Shown: positions 33,155 through 42,814 of the stretch, piece by piece
How the letters are laid out: every line of letters begins with the position of its first letter
Position numbering within the stretch: the first letter of the stretch is position 1
NCBI GenBank assembly: GCA_028282785.1
Contig: JANQHE010000005.1
Span: 1 to 64,000 of the forward strand
Length of the DNA: 64,000 nucleotides
Direction of reading: 5' to 3'
Source: Bacteroidales bacterium
Lineage (GTDB): Bacteria > Bacteroidota > Bacteroidia > Bacteroidales > UBA12077
Notes under the pieces: generated by a model
The model's database searches: none
What the model was told of the DNA's origin: nothing
The model's input: only the letters and a program-made list of their open reading frames with translations
Position numbers and translations under genes: made by a program

Positions 33155-33706
33155 TTGGATAATTATTCCGAAATCATAAAAGCTTGCTTGAGAGGCAATC
33201 GTGCAGCACAAAACAGACTTTATCAACTTTTTGCAGATAAAATGTATGGAGTGTGCTTACGGTATGCTGATAATGAAGATGAAGCAAAAGATATTTTGCA
33301 AGACGGATTTATAAAAGTTTTTATAAATCTAAAACAGTTTAATAACAAAGGTTCTTTTGAAGGTTGGATAAGACGGATCATAGTAAATACAGCTCTAGAA
33401 AAGTTTAGAGATAAAAATTATTTATTCGCTGTAAATATGGAATCCGAATATGATCCTAATAGTAATAAGTATGACCATGTTTTGAGCGAGTTGTCGGCTA
33501 AAGACCTGCTACAATTAATTCAGGACCTGTCTCCTCAATACAGGACGGTATTTAATTTATATGCTATAGAAGGATATTCGCATAAGGAAATTTGCGGAAT
33601 GCTAAAAATAAAAGAAGGTACGTCTAAATCTAACTTATCAAGGGCCAGAGAGATTTTAAAGGAAAAAGTAAAAAAATATTACAACGTTAGCATAAATTGG
33701 ATGTAA
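33155..33706 (+). CDS. ECF-family RNA polymerase sigma factor
   Basis: About 183 residues. There is no ATG near the start; TTG at 33155 (MDNYSEIIKACLRGN) has a GGGG tract about 7 nt upstream and fits the family start, while TTG at 33143 is the alternative. Region 2 holds AAQNRLYQLFADKMYGVCLRYADNEDEAKDILQDGFIKVF and region 4 LSPQYRTVFNLYAIEGYSHKEICGMLKIKEGTSKSNLSRAR. Its stop overlaps the next start (TAATG), and that neighbour looks like a fused anti-sigma and barrel protein. Confidence 0.88.
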   Translation: MDNYSEIIKACLRGNRAAQNRLYQLFADKMYGVCLRYADNEDEAKDILQDGFIKVFINLKQFNNKGSFEGWIRRIIVNTALEKFRDKNYLFAVNMESEYDPNSNKYDHVLSELSAKDLLQLIQDLSPQYRTVFNLYAIEGYSHKEICGMLKIKEGTSKSNLSRAREILKEKVKKYYNVSINWM

Positions 33707-35118
33707 TGGGTGCGAATTTTGATCACATAGACGGAGTTTTTAGAAACAAATTAAAGGATTTTTCACGTCCCGCTCCGAACGGATTATGGGATAATATTGA
33801 ATACTCTTTAAATTCAAGAAAAAGTATTAAACGATTTAAATATTATAAAATTGCCGCTGCAATAGTTGCATTAGCAGTTATTGGATCTACGTTTCTATAT
33901 ATTTCAAATAATAAACTCGATACCGAAAGTTTTACAGTCTCGGAAAGTTTTAGTAGTCCGGAACAAGTAAACAATGAGATAATTGAAAAAGAAATTAAGA
34001 AAGAAAATTTATATTTAACTACATCAAAAGAAAAAGCTGAAAAACAACTAAGCACACAAGAAACATTATTGGCTAAAGCGCAACTTGTTCAAAAAAAATC
34101 AGAACAAGTTATAGAGGAAGAGAAAATAGATGCTTTAGTTGGAGAAAAAAAGCAAGAGAAAGTAGGCAGAATTGAAAAGTTGGAAAATATGAGGATTACA
34201 TTGAACTTTAAAAGTAATGAACCTCAATTAATTGATATTAGAGAAAAAAAAGTTGAATCAATTATATATTCTTTACCAAACCTGCATAATTTTTACGCTT
34301 TGAACGAAGCTGTTGAAACTAACAAAGACGAAAAACAGAAATGGGCGATAGGAGGAGAATTTTCTCCTTTGTATTCATATAGACATATTGTTGAAACGGG
34401 AGGTTCATATGATAAAGATTATTATAATGATTCTGAGAATGCGATTATGTCTTATACGGGAGGGATTAATATACAATATAAAGCAATTGACAGGTTAACT
34501 ATTCAAGCGGGGGTTTATTATACAACAATGGGACAGTCGTTTGATTACGTAGCAGTTTATGCTAATGCCGCATATGATATGGTATCTGCCGAGTATCAAG
34601 ATCGTTTTATTAATTCCTACAATATTTCAAATTCAATAGGAAATGTTTCTTTTAATTCGCCTTATGTTGTTATCGATGAAAAATTAGGCAGAGTTAATAA
34701 TTTTACCGATAGCAAAGGTGCTCCTGACGTGTCTGATCCAATTTATAGTAATTTGAATGCTGAAATCCAGCAAAGTTTTCAGTATGTAGAAGTACCATTC
34801 CTTTTGAGATATAAGTTGATTGATAAAAGTATCGACCTAAATCTAATTGGTGGAGTTGGTGCAAATTTTTTAATTGGTAATGATGTTTATTTAAAATATA
34901 GCGGGAGTAAAGAAATAATTGGTGAAACACAAGGTGTAAGTACGGTTAATTATAATGGAACATTAGGATTAGGTATTGAATATCCTTTAATGAATAAGTT
35001 AAATTTGAGATTGGAACCTTCTGTAAAATATTACATAAACGAAATTAATTCAAGTTCATCTGTTGAGTCACATCCATACTCAATAGGAATATATACAGGA
35101 ATTAATTATTCTTTCTGA
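33706..35118 (+). CDS. Fusion of anti-sigma-like cytoplasmic segment, one membrane helix and PorT-type beta-barrel
   Basis: ATG at 33706 is coupled by TAATG to the sigma gene. Residues 1-46 are cytoplasmic and anti-sigma-like (FRNKLKDFSRPAPNGLWDNIEYSL). Residues 47-66 form one hydrophobic helix (IAAAIVALAVIGSTFLYI). Residues about 75-195 are charged and helical with coiled-coil character. From about 205 to the end lies an outer-membrane beta-barrel-like domain (WAIGGEFSPLYSYRH, AIDRLTIQAGVYYTTMGQSF, final NYSF). Probably one chain spans from sigma factor to periplasm. Whether the barrel truly inserts in the outer membrane is unclear. Confidence 0.7.
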   Translation: MGANFDHIDGVFRNKLKDFSRPAPNGLWDNIEYSLNSRKSIKRFKYYKIAAAIVALAVIGSTFLYISNNKLDTESFTVSESFSSPEQVNNEIIEKEIKKENLYLTTSKEKAEKQLSTQETLLAKAQLVQKKSEQVIEEEKIDALVGEKKQEKVGRIEKLENMRITLNFKSNEPQLIDIREKKVESIIYSLPNLHNFYALNEAVETNKDEKQKWAIGGEFSPLYSYRHIVETGGSYDKDYYNDSENAIMSYTGGINIQYKAIDRLTIQAGVYYTTMGQSFDYVAVYANAAYDMVSAEYQDRFINSYNISNSIGNVSFNSPYVVIDEKLGRVNNFTDSKGAPDVSDPIYSNLNAEIQQSFQYVEVPFLLRYKLIDKSIDLNLIGGVGANFLIGNDVYLKYSGSKEIIGETQGVSTVNYNGTLGLGIEYPLMNKLNLRLEPSVKYYINEINSSSSVESHPYSIGIYTGINYSF

Positions 35119-35222
35119 TTTTCCTCATATTTAAGCAAAAAAAATTATCTAATTTTGTTACCTTTATCTTATGTAGTATGTTCATGTACTACAAGAACAA
35201 ATAGAATAGAACTAGCTTGACA

Positions 35223-36197
35223 ATGAAAAAAAAGATTCCTTTTTTAACTATTTCGGTATTAATTATTGTTTTTGTTGTTTTTATTAATTCAGTTAACGAA
35301 AAAAGTACACCTGATGATTATTTTCATCAGGCATTTCAAAAAAAATATTCGGTATTTTCATTACCAATACCTGATAGCCTTATGTTTGCAGGGGAACTTG
35401 TACCTTTGGATTATTTTGATGTCAGAGAAGCTTTAGATCAGGAATTATTAGTAAATACTTATTGGCAATCACAGACCCTACTTTTTATAAAGCGAGCTCA
35501 CAGATATTTTCCGGAGATTGAAGTTGTGCTAAAAGAAAATGGAATACCTGATGATTTTAAATATCTGGTTTTGGCGGAAAGTGATCTGAAAAATGCAGTT
35601 TCTCCGGCCGGTGCAGTCGGAATATGGCAGTTATTAAAAGGTACTGCAAAAGATTATGGGTTGGAGGTAAATAATGAAGTTGATGAACGCTATCATTTTG
35701 AAAAATCGACCCAAGTAGCATGTGAATATTTAAATGATGCATACGAACTGTTTGGTAGTTGGGCTATGGCGGCAGCTTCATATAATATGGGAAGAAGAGG
35801 TTTAATTAGGCAAGTAAACAGGCAAAAAGAAAATAATTATTATGATTTGCTTCTAAACAGTGAAACCAGTCGTTATATATATAGAATTCTGGCAATTAAA
35901 CTTATATTGGAAAATCCTAATGATTTTGGATTTCACGTACGAAACGAAGATTTATATCACCCGATTCCAACAATAGAAGTTAAAGTAGATACAGCAGTAA
36001 CGGATTTTGCCGATTTCGCAAAGAAATTTTCCATAAATTATAAGATTTTAAAGTATTTTAACCCATGGTTAAGAGACTCTTTTTTAACCAATAAAAATGG
36101 AAAAGAGTATTTTGTTAAAATTCCTGAGGACGGATATAGAAGTTATTCAAAAATTATTGATTACTTTGAAAGTGATTCTACAAGTGTTAAAGATTAA
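35223..36197 (+). CDS. Membrane-anchored lytic transglycosylase (SLT family, MltD-like)
   Basis: ATG at 35223 is preferred to TTG at 35217. The N-terminal helix (IPFLTISVLIIVFVVFI) is an anchor or signal. The SLT domain spans about 95-230: catalytic Glu in KYLVLAESDLKNAVSPAGAVGIWQLLKGTAKDYGL, then ASYNMGRRG and SETSRYIYRILAIKLI. The last 90 residues resemble a LysM-like or linker segment. It cleaves peptidoglycan between MurNAc and GlcNAc. UvrA starts 10 bp downstream. Confidence 0.85.
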   Translation: MKKKIPFLTISVLIIVFVVFINSVNEKSTPDDYFHQAFQKKYSVFSLPIPDSLMFAGELVPLDYFDVREALDQELLVNTYWQSQTLLFIKRAHRYFPEIEVVLKENGIPDDFKYLVLAESDLKNAVSPAGAVGIWQLLKGTAKDYGLEVNNEVDERYHFEKSTQVACEYLNDAYELFGSWAMAAASYNMGRRGLIRQVNRQKENNYYDLLLNSETSRYIYRILAIKLILENPNDFGFHVRNEDLYHPIPTIEVKVDTAVTDFADFAKKFSINYKILKYFNPWLRDSFLTNKNGKEYFVKIPEDGYRSYSKIIDYFESDSTSVKD

Positions 36198-36207
36198 ATT
36201 CTAAAAA

Positions 36208-39066
36208 TTGGAGAAAGAAATACTTCAGCAGTTAGAAGAAAAAGTAAAGAAAACATCAGAGGTTACTATTCTCGGAGCAAGGGTTCATAACCTAAAAAAT
36301 ATTGATGTTTCAATTCCTAGAAATAAATTAACCGTGATTACCGGGTTAAGTGGAAGTGGTAAATCATCGTTAGCTTTCGACACAATTTATGCCGAAGGTC
36401 AAAGAAGGTATATCGAAACTTTATCAGCTTATGCCCGGCAGTTTTTAGGAAATATGGAACGACCCGATGTGGATCAGATTACCGGATTAAGCCCGGTTAT
36501 TTCTATTGAGCAAAAAACTACAAATAGAAATCCACGTTCAACTGTTGGTACCGTAACAGAAATTTATGACTTTTTAAGATTGCTGTTTGCCCGAGCATCT
36601 GATGCTTATTCTTATGTTACCGGTGAGAAAATGGTGAAATATACCGATGAACAAATTATAAATTTAATTCTTGAACAATTCATTGATAAAAATATAGTGT
36701 TATTAGCTCCTGTAGTTCAGGGGCGTAAAGGTCATTATCGAGAGCTTTTCGAACAAATGAGAAAGAAAGGATTTTTATATGCCCGAATCAATGGAAAAAT
36801 AACTGAATTAACACATGGCTTAAAGTTAGACAGATATAAAACACACCACATCGAAACAGTAATTGATAAATTAAAAGTTTCCGAAGGCGATGTTAAAAGA
36901 CTGAAAAGGTCGGTGAAGACATCTATGGATCAGGGAAAAGGGGTATTAATGATCCAGGAAAAAGACACAGATAATATCAAGTACTTTAGTCGAAAATTGA
37001 TGTGTCCTACAAGTGGTATATCTTATAACGAACCGGCACCTCATAGTTTTTCGTTCAATTCACCCCAAGGGGCTTGCCCTAAATGCAATGGCTTGGGTTA
37101 TGTAAATGAAATTGATATAAAAAAAATTATCCCGGATTCGAATCAAACTATAAAAAATGGAGGAATTACTCCATTAGGAAAATATAAAAACATTTTGATC
37201 TTTTGGCAACTAGAGGCGATTGCAGCAAAATATAAATTTACACTTGATACCCCAATTAAGAAAATACCTGAAAATGCTCTGGAGATTATTTTATACGGAT
37301 CTGATGAAACTTTTAAATTGTTGAATACACCACTGGGTAAATCCTCTAATTATTTTTTAAGTTTTGAAGGAATAGTAAATTACATCAATAACTATCAACA
37401 GGAAAAAGCAGCTGATAGTGGCAAAAAATGGACCGACCAGTTTGTAAAAAAAGTAACCTGCCCAAAATGTAAAGGGGCCAGGTTAAAAGAAGAATCACTT
37501 CACTTTAAGGTTTCTGATAAAAATATTGCAGAACTTTCATCAATGGATATTGATGAATTATATGCTTGGTTTAAAAATATTGAAGACAATCTTTCCGAAA
37601 AACAAAATGTAATTGCAAGAGATATTTTGAAGGAAATTAGAGAGCGAATCTCATTTTTATTGGATGTTGGACTGAATTATTTATCTCTGAATCGAACTGC
37701 TCGCAGTTTATCAGGTGGAGAAAGCCAACGAATTCGTTTAGCAACGCAGGTAGGATCAAAGCTGGTTAATGTTTTATACATTCTGGACGAACCAAGTATC
37801 GGATTGCATCAAAAGGATAATTTAAAACTTATTAATTCGTTAAAACAACTTCGAGATACCGGAAACTCAATTATTGTCGTAGAACATGATAAAGAGATGA
37901 TATTATCAGCCGATTATGTTTTGGATCTTGGTCCAAAAGCTGGTAGACATGGAGGAAAAGTTGTTGCTGAAGGTTCTCCTGAAAAAATAATGAACTCGTG
38001 TTCGTTAACCGCAGCTTACCTGAATCATAAAAAAGATATAGAAGTTCCTAAAACCAGAAGGGAAGGGAACGGCTTGGAAATAGTACTAAAAGGCGCTGGC
38101 GGACATAACCTGAAAAATGTAGACTTAAAACTTCCGTTAGCTAAGTTTATTTGTGTTACAGGAGTATCAGGAAGTGGAAAATCTTCTTTAATTAATGAAA
38201 CGCTGCATCCTATTTTAAGTAAGCATTTTTATCGAAGTAATAAACAAGCTCTGGAATACAGGTCGATTGAAGGAATTAAAAATATTGATAAGGTCATTGA
38301 GGTCGATCAATCACCTTTAGGACGAACACCTCGTTCGAATCCGGTTACTTATACCGGAGTTTTTTCAGATATAAGAAAATTGTTCGAACAGACACCAGAA
38401 TCTAAAATTAGAGGCTATAAGGCAGGTAGGTTCTCTTTTAATGTAAAAGGAGGAAGATGCGAAACATGTCAAGGTGCAGGTTTACAAACAATTGAAATGA
38501 ATTTCTTACCCGATGTTTATGTCCATTGCAAGGATTGTAATGGAAAAAGATATAACCGGGAAACACTGGAAGTAAAGTTCAAAGGGAAATCGATTAGTGA
38601 CGTTCTGGATATGACAATTAACCAGGCAGTGGATTTTTTTGATCAAGTACCTTCAATTAGGCAAAAACTTAAAGCTTTACAAAATGTTGGTTTAGGTTAT
38701 ATAACTTTGGGGCAACCATCAACAACTCTATCAGGAGGTGAATCACAAAGAGTAAAATTAGCCTCGGAATTAGCCAAGAAAAGTACAGGTAAAACACTTT
38801 ATATATTAGATGAACCAACAACCGGACTGCATTTTGAAGATATAAGGGTATTGTTAAAAGTGTTAAACAATATCGTTGATAAAGGAAATACAGTGATAGT
38901 AATTGAACACAACTTAGATGTAATTAAAGTTGCAGATCACGTTATTGACCTGGGAAAAGAAGGAGGAGCAAAAGGAGGAGAGATTCTTTGCTCCGGATCC
39001 CCGGAAGAAATTATCCAAAACAAAGAAAGTTATACAGCTCAATATTTAATTAAAGAACTACAATAA
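36208..39066 (+). CDS. uvrA: UvrABC excision repair ATPase subunit A
   Basis: 952 residues, full length, starting at TTG. Two ABC modules: Walker A ITGLSGSGKSSLAFDTIYAEG and GVSGSGKSSLINETL, signatures RSLSGGESQRIRLA and TTLSGGESQRVKLA, Walker B LYILDEPSIGLH and LYILDEPTTGLH. Zinc sites: CETCQGAG/CKDCNG is complete. In the first site the second cysteine is replaced (CPTS ... CPKCNGLG), which I believe is common in Bacteroidota. It recognises DNA damage and loads UvrB. Confidence 0.96.
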   Translation: MEKEILQQLEEKVKKTSEVTILGARVHNLKNIDVSIPRNKLTVITGLSGSGKSSLAFDTIYAEGQRRYIETLSAYARQFLGNMERPDVDQITGLSPVISIEQKTTNRNPRSTVGTVTEIYDFLRLLFARASDAYSYVTGEKMVKYTDEQIINLILEQFIDKNIVLLAPVVQGRKGHYRELFEQMRKKGFLYARINGKITELTHGLKLDRYKTHHIETVIDKLKVSEGDVKRLKRSVKTSMDQGKGVLMIQEKDTDNIKYFSRKLMCPTSGISYNEPAPHSFSFNSPQGACPKCNGLGYVNEIDIKKIIPDSNQTIKNGGITPLGKYKNILIFWQLEAIAAKYKFTLDTPIKKIPENALEIILYGSDETFKLLNTPLGKSSNYFLSFEGIVNYINNYQQEKAADSGKKWTDQFVKKVTCPKCKGARLKEESLHFKVSDKNIAELSSMDIDELYAWFKNIEDNLSEKQNVIARDILKEIRERISFLLDVGLNYLSLNRTARSLSGGESQRIRLATQVGSKLVNVLYILDEPSIGLHQKDNLKLINSLKQLRDTGNSIIVVEHDKEMILSADYVLDLGPKAGRHGGKVVAEGSPEKIMNSCSLTAAYLNHKKDIEVPKTRREGNGLEIVLKGAGGHNLKNVDLKLPLAKFICVTGVSGSGKSSLINETLHPILSKHFYRSNKQALEYRSIEGIKNIDKVIEVDQSPLGRTPRSNPVTYTGVFSDIRKLFEQTPESKIRGYKAGRFSFNVKGGRCETCQGAGLQTIEMNFLPDVYVHCKDCNGKRYNRETLEVKFKGKSISDVLDMTINQAVDFFDQVPSIRQKLKALQNVGLGYITLGQPSTTLSGGESQRVKLASELAKKSTGKTLYILDEPTTGLHFEDIRVLLKVLNNIVDKGNTVIVIEHNLDVIKVADHVIDLGKEGGAKGGEILCSGSPEEIIQNKESYTAQYLIKELQ

Positions 39067-39121
39067 AATATTTGCGAAAAAATTATTTTACAACTATAGA
39101 AGCTCATAAAAAATATAGCAT

Positions 39122-39829
39122 ATGACAAACGAAGATAAGATTAAGGATGCATTCGAGGAGAAAGACTGGAATGAGATTCAAACAACGGATACCTGGACCA
39201 TTTTTAAAGTAATGGCAGAATTTGTTGAAGGTTTTTCCAAGCTTTCGCGAATTGGTCCTTGTGTGTCGATTTTTGGATCAGCCAGAACAAAGCCTGATAA
39301 TAAGTACTTTAAATTAGCTGAAGATATTGCATTTAAGCTTACACAACAAGGTTACGGTGTTATAACCGGAGGAGGCCCCGGAATTATGGAGGCTGGAAAT
39401 ATGGGGGCCAAAAAAGGAAATGGTAAATCGGTTGGATTAAATATTGACTTACCATTCGAGCAATCAGCTAATTTCTTCATTGATCCTGATAAACTTATCA
39501 GTTTTGAGCATTTCTTTGTCCGAAAGGTAATGTTTGTAAAATATGCACAGGGATTTATTGTACTACCAGGAGGATTCGGTACATTTGACGAGTTATTTGA
39601 AGCGATTACATTAATTCAAACCGAAAAAATTGGTGAGTTCCCAATAATATTGGTTGGATCTGATTATTGGAATGGATTAATGACATGGATAAAAGACGTT
39701 GTATTAAAAGAAGAAAAGAACATTAGCGAAAAGGATCTTGATCTTATTCAAATAGTTGATACGGCCGAAGAAGCTGTTGATAAAATCAATGATTTTTATT
39801 CTAAATATTTATTGAGCCCAAACTTTTAA
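39122..39829 (+). CDS. LOG-family (TIGR00730) Rossmann-fold protein
   Basis: 235 residues. VSIFGSARTKPDNKYF, then the family signatures GVITGGGPGIMEAGNMGA and VLPGGFGTFDELFEAITLIQT (PGGxGTxxE). These proteins are nucleotide 5'-monophosphate phosphoribohydrolases, known as cytokinin-activating LONELY GUY enzymes in plants; the bacterial substrate is uncertain. It follows uvrA by 55 bp and may be co-transcribed. Confidence 0.88.
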   Translation: MTNEDKIKDAFEEKDWNEIQTTDTWTIFKVMAEFVEGFSKLSRIGPCVSIFGSARTKPDNKYFKLAEDIAFKLTQQGYGVITGGGPGIMEAGNMGAKKGNGKSVGLNIDLPFEQSANFFIDPDKLISFEHFFVRKVMFVKYAQGFIVLPGGFGTFDELFEAITLIQTEKIGEFPIILVGSDYWNGLMTWIKDVVLKEEKNISEKDLDLIQIVDTAEEAVDKINDFYSKYLLSPNF

Positions 39830-39969
39830 ATTGTTATTTTTAGGTACTTGATAATTATTAACAAAGACTTCAAGTTATTAACAAATGTTAATAACTAATG
39901 TTGATATTTTGTTATTATTGTATTAAATAGCTATTTTTATTGGGTCTTGGGAACTTAATGTGATGTAAA

Positions 39970-41301
39970 ATGTTTAAATATTTATTGCTTCTGGTACATA
40001 TGTTTGGCCTTTTTATTCTGAATACATTTTTTTCAGATGTGAGTGTCTATATGAATACAGTTGGGCAAGTAGAAGCAGGAAATGAGATTTTAGTAGAGGT
40101 AACTCTTGATAAATCTGATTTCGAAAGTTTTGCCAGATTTCAACAGGAAATACCCGGAGGTTTAACACCAGTACCAATAAAAACTGCTAATGCCGATTTT
40201 AGTTTTAAAGATCAAAAAGTTAAGTTCCTTTGGTTAAAACTTCCATCTGAACAAAAAGTTACGGTTTCATATAAACTAAGAGTCGACCAAAGACTTAAAG
40301 GTACTTTTAATTTAGGTGGTACCTTTTCATACATCGCTAACAACGAAAGAAAATCTGTTCAGGTTCCTTCTAAAGCAATCGCAATTAATCCCAATTCAAG
40401 TGTAGATCCAAAACTGGTTGTTGATGTTAATGATTTTAAAACACTGGTAACGCCAGTGCAAGTTGCTGAATCGGGTATTGAACAGGTTAAATGTATTCGC
40501 CAGGTTCCATATTTGGCCGATGGTAGTAACGAATACCAGATTAATTTACTGGTAAATAAGGGAAGTAAGGAAAAATTTGCAAAAATTCAGGAAACAGTTC
40601 CGGAAGGATATTCTGCCGTAGCTTCGGAAAGTAAGAATGCTATTTTTACTTTCAAAGATCAAACCGTAAAATTACTATGGATGAATCTTCCATCAGATCC
40701 ATATTTTGTAGTATCATATAAATTGGTGCCAAATGAAGGTATTACAACATCACCAAAAATGGACGGCACATTTTCATACATCGAAAACGATAATACAATG
40801 AGTATTGGAATAGTTGAAAAGGATGTAAGTTTGCAAAACGTATCTGATGAAAATTTATTGGCTATTCTTTCTACAACCGGGCAAAGTATTTCAGTTCCGA
40901 TTAATTATGTTCAGCCACAGGACTATTCTGGAACGGTTAAAATAGAAATAGCAGAAAGTGCATTAAAGCTAATTCAAGAAGATACAAAATTGACAAATAT
41001 GTTAGAACCTGAATCAGGAGTATATTACAGAGTTCAGGTAGCTGCAGGTCATCGTCCGATTAATATAAACAGGTATTTTAAAAAATATAATTTAGATAAG
41101 GAAGTTCGTACTGAATTTCACGAAGGTTGGAGAAAATACTCTGTTGGATCGTTTTATGTGTACAAAGCAGCTAGGGATTACAGGGTGCAAATTTGGAATA
41201 CAACAACAATTGATGATGCATTTGTTTCTGCATATAACAACGGAAAAAGAATTACTGTGCAGGAAGCATTAATGATTACGAATCATGAATGGTATCGTTA
41301 A
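39970..41301 (+). CDS. Exported protein with two DUF11-like repeats and a C-terminal SPOR-like domain
   Basis: 443 residues with a signal-like N-terminus. Two tandem immunoglobulin-like repeats are clear at about 30-125 and 180-280; they share the wording EIPGGLTPVPIKTANADFSFKDQKVKFLWLKLPS and TVPEGYSAVASESKNAIFTFKDQTVKLLWMNLPS, plus VSYKL and GTFSYI. Residues about 355-440 look like a SPOR peptidoglycan-binding domain (YYRVQVAAGH, FYVYKAARDYRVQIW). It probably acts in the periplasm. It lies 18 bp before an outer-membrane protein gene with which it likely works. Confidence 0.68.
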   Translation: MFKYLLLLVHMFGLFILNTFFSDVSVYMNTVGQVEAGNEILVEVTLDKSDFESFARFQQEIPGGLTPVPIKTANADFSFKDQKVKFLWLKLPSEQKVTVSYKLRVDQRLKGTFNLGGTFSYIANNERKSVQVPSKAIAINPNSSVDPKLVVDVNDFKTLVTPVQVAESGIEQVKCIRQVPYLADGSNEYQINLLVNKGSKEKFAKIQETVPEGYSAVASESKNAIFTFKDQTVKLLWMNLPSDPYFVVSYKLVPNEGITTSPKMDGTFSYIENDNTMSIGIVEKDVSLQNVSDENLLAILSTTGQSISVPINYVQPQDYSGTVKIEIAESALKLIQEDTKLTNMLEPESGVYYRVQVAAGHRPININRYFKKYNLDKEVRTEFHEGWRKYSVGSFYVYKAARDYRVQIWNTTTIDDAFVSAYNNGKRITVQEALMITNHEWYR

Positions 41302-41319
41302 TTAAATTAGACTGATCTC

Positions 41320-42660
41320 ATGAGATTAAAGAAGTTTTTACCTCTAATAATAATTTTTGCATTTGCTTCCCAGTTTGCTTTTTCGCAAGGTGGTTATGAG
41401 GATTTATTATATCGGGAAGTTGAAGTTGTAAATCCGGTTTATATGCCAGTAATTGGTATTGGAACAGGTGTTATTAATTATTATGGTGAACTTAAAAACG
41501 ATTACGCAAACCTACTTCAGGGACAACCATCATTTCGATTAAATGTGTACCAGTTTTTAGACAATAGACATTACTGGAAAGCTAATCTTAATTTAGTTTA
41601 TGGAACGCTATCCGGTTATCAGCGTTCATATTCCGATCCTGCACTAAATGCTAACTTTGAAACGGAACTTTTAACCGTTGGGCTTAATGTAGAATATAGC
41701 TTTGGAAACATATATAAGGGTGAAAAGAAAATTGTGCCCTTTATTTCTTTGGGGGCTGAGTATATAGCAAATTTCACTGCTAAAACGGATTTAATGAGAG
41801 ATGGAGAGTTTTATGAGTATCACTCGGATGGAACCATCAGAATAGGAGATAGAATTGTTACCCGAGACAATAAATATGAAACAAATATAAACAGTTTAAA
41901 TCCTTACCAGTATCCTGATGATTATAATAATCAGACAAGTTCTTATGCTGCAGTGGTCGATGCCGGATTCGACTTTAAAGTAAGTAACAGAGTTGCATTA
42001 AGAATAGCTTCTTCATTTCACTATACCTTTACTGATGACCTGGATGGGATACATAAAGAAAATACAGTTGGAGTACAGGGAGATGATCAAAATGATATGT
42101 TTTCATTTACATACGTTTCAATGAATATCGATTTGTTCTCCAGCCCTAAAACGATTAGACAAGATTTATTATTTGCAGAAGTTGAATTTGATGCAGTAAT
42201 GTTTAGTGATAGTGATAGAGATAGAATAACGGATTTCGCTGATGAATGCCCTGATACACCAAGAGGTGTTGTTGTTGACTCGGTGGGTTGTCCTTTAGAT
42301 GGTGATAATGATGGTGTTCCGGATTATATAGACAAAGAGCAATTTACACCAAAGGGAGTTATTGTTGATGAGTTTGGAGCTCAAATGAGTGCTAATAAAA
42401 TTCGTGAAGGATTATTCCAGGATTTAGCCGCAGTTGACAGGGAAGAGGTATATATGGTGCCTGTAGGAATGGGCTGGTCAAAATATTCCGAAATGACAAC
42501 CGTTGAGATTCCGGAAAAGTATAAAAAACTTGATAAAGATAAGGACAATTATATCTCCTTTGATGAACTCCTGGATGCAATTAACGGATTCTTCGACTTC
42601 GATTCGGAATTTACAACAGACGATATTTACGATCTGAATAGTTTCTTTTTTGCACAGTAG
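41320..42660 (+). CDS. Outer-membrane barrel protein with TSP3 repeats and a C-terminal EF-hand
   Basis: 446 residues with a signal peptide ending at AFSQG. Residues about 40-275 form a barrel-like domain. DSDRDRITDFADECPDTP and DGDNDGVPDYIDKE are thrombospondin type 3 calcium repeats that usually link the barrel to a peptidoglycan-binding domain. Instead of OmpA_C, the tail carries a canonical EF-hand loop DKDKDNYISFDE (near 407-418). It is paired with the SPOR protein upstream, which may supply the missing peptidoglycan contact. Confidence 0.75.
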   Translation: MRLKKFLPLIIIFAFASQFAFSQGGYEDLLYREVEVVNPVYMPVIGIGTGVINYYGELKNDYANLLQGQPSFRLNVYQFLDNRHYWKANLNLVYGTLSGYQRSYSDPALNANFETELLTVGLNVEYSFGNIYKGEKKIVPFISLGAEYIANFTAKTDLMRDGEFYEYHSDGTIRIGDRIVTRDNKYETNINSLNPYQYPDDYNNQTSSYAAVVDAGFDFKVSNRVALRIASSFHYTFTDDLDGIHKENTVGVQGDDQNDMFSFTYVSMNIDLFSSPKTIRQDLLFAEVEFDAVMFSDSDRDRITDFADECPDTPRGVVVDSVGCPLDGDNDGVPDYIDKEQFTPKGVIVDEFGAQMSANKIREGLFQDLAAVDREEVYMVPVGMGWSKYSEMTTVEIPEKYKKLDKDKDNYISFDELLDAINGFFDFDSEFTTDDIYDLNSFFFAQ

Positions 42661-42747
42661 TTTGGTTTGATTTGTTTACATGTTAGGTTTTCACATAATA
42701 TATCTTTGTAAGGACTATTATAAAAAATGTTTGATTGAGAATCAAAA

Positions 42748-42778
42748 AATCTGTATAAATTTTATACAGATTTTTTAA
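42748..42778. terminator. Bidirectional intrinsic terminator
   Basis: AATCTGTATAA (42748-42758) pairs perfectly with TTATACAGATT (42762-42772), with a 3-nt loop, T6 after it and A6 before it. It ends both the EF-hand gene and the convergent peptide gene. Confidence 0.8.
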
Positions 42779-42814
42779 AAATAAATTTCAATTTTTGAAA
42801 TATCTTCGCTAAAA

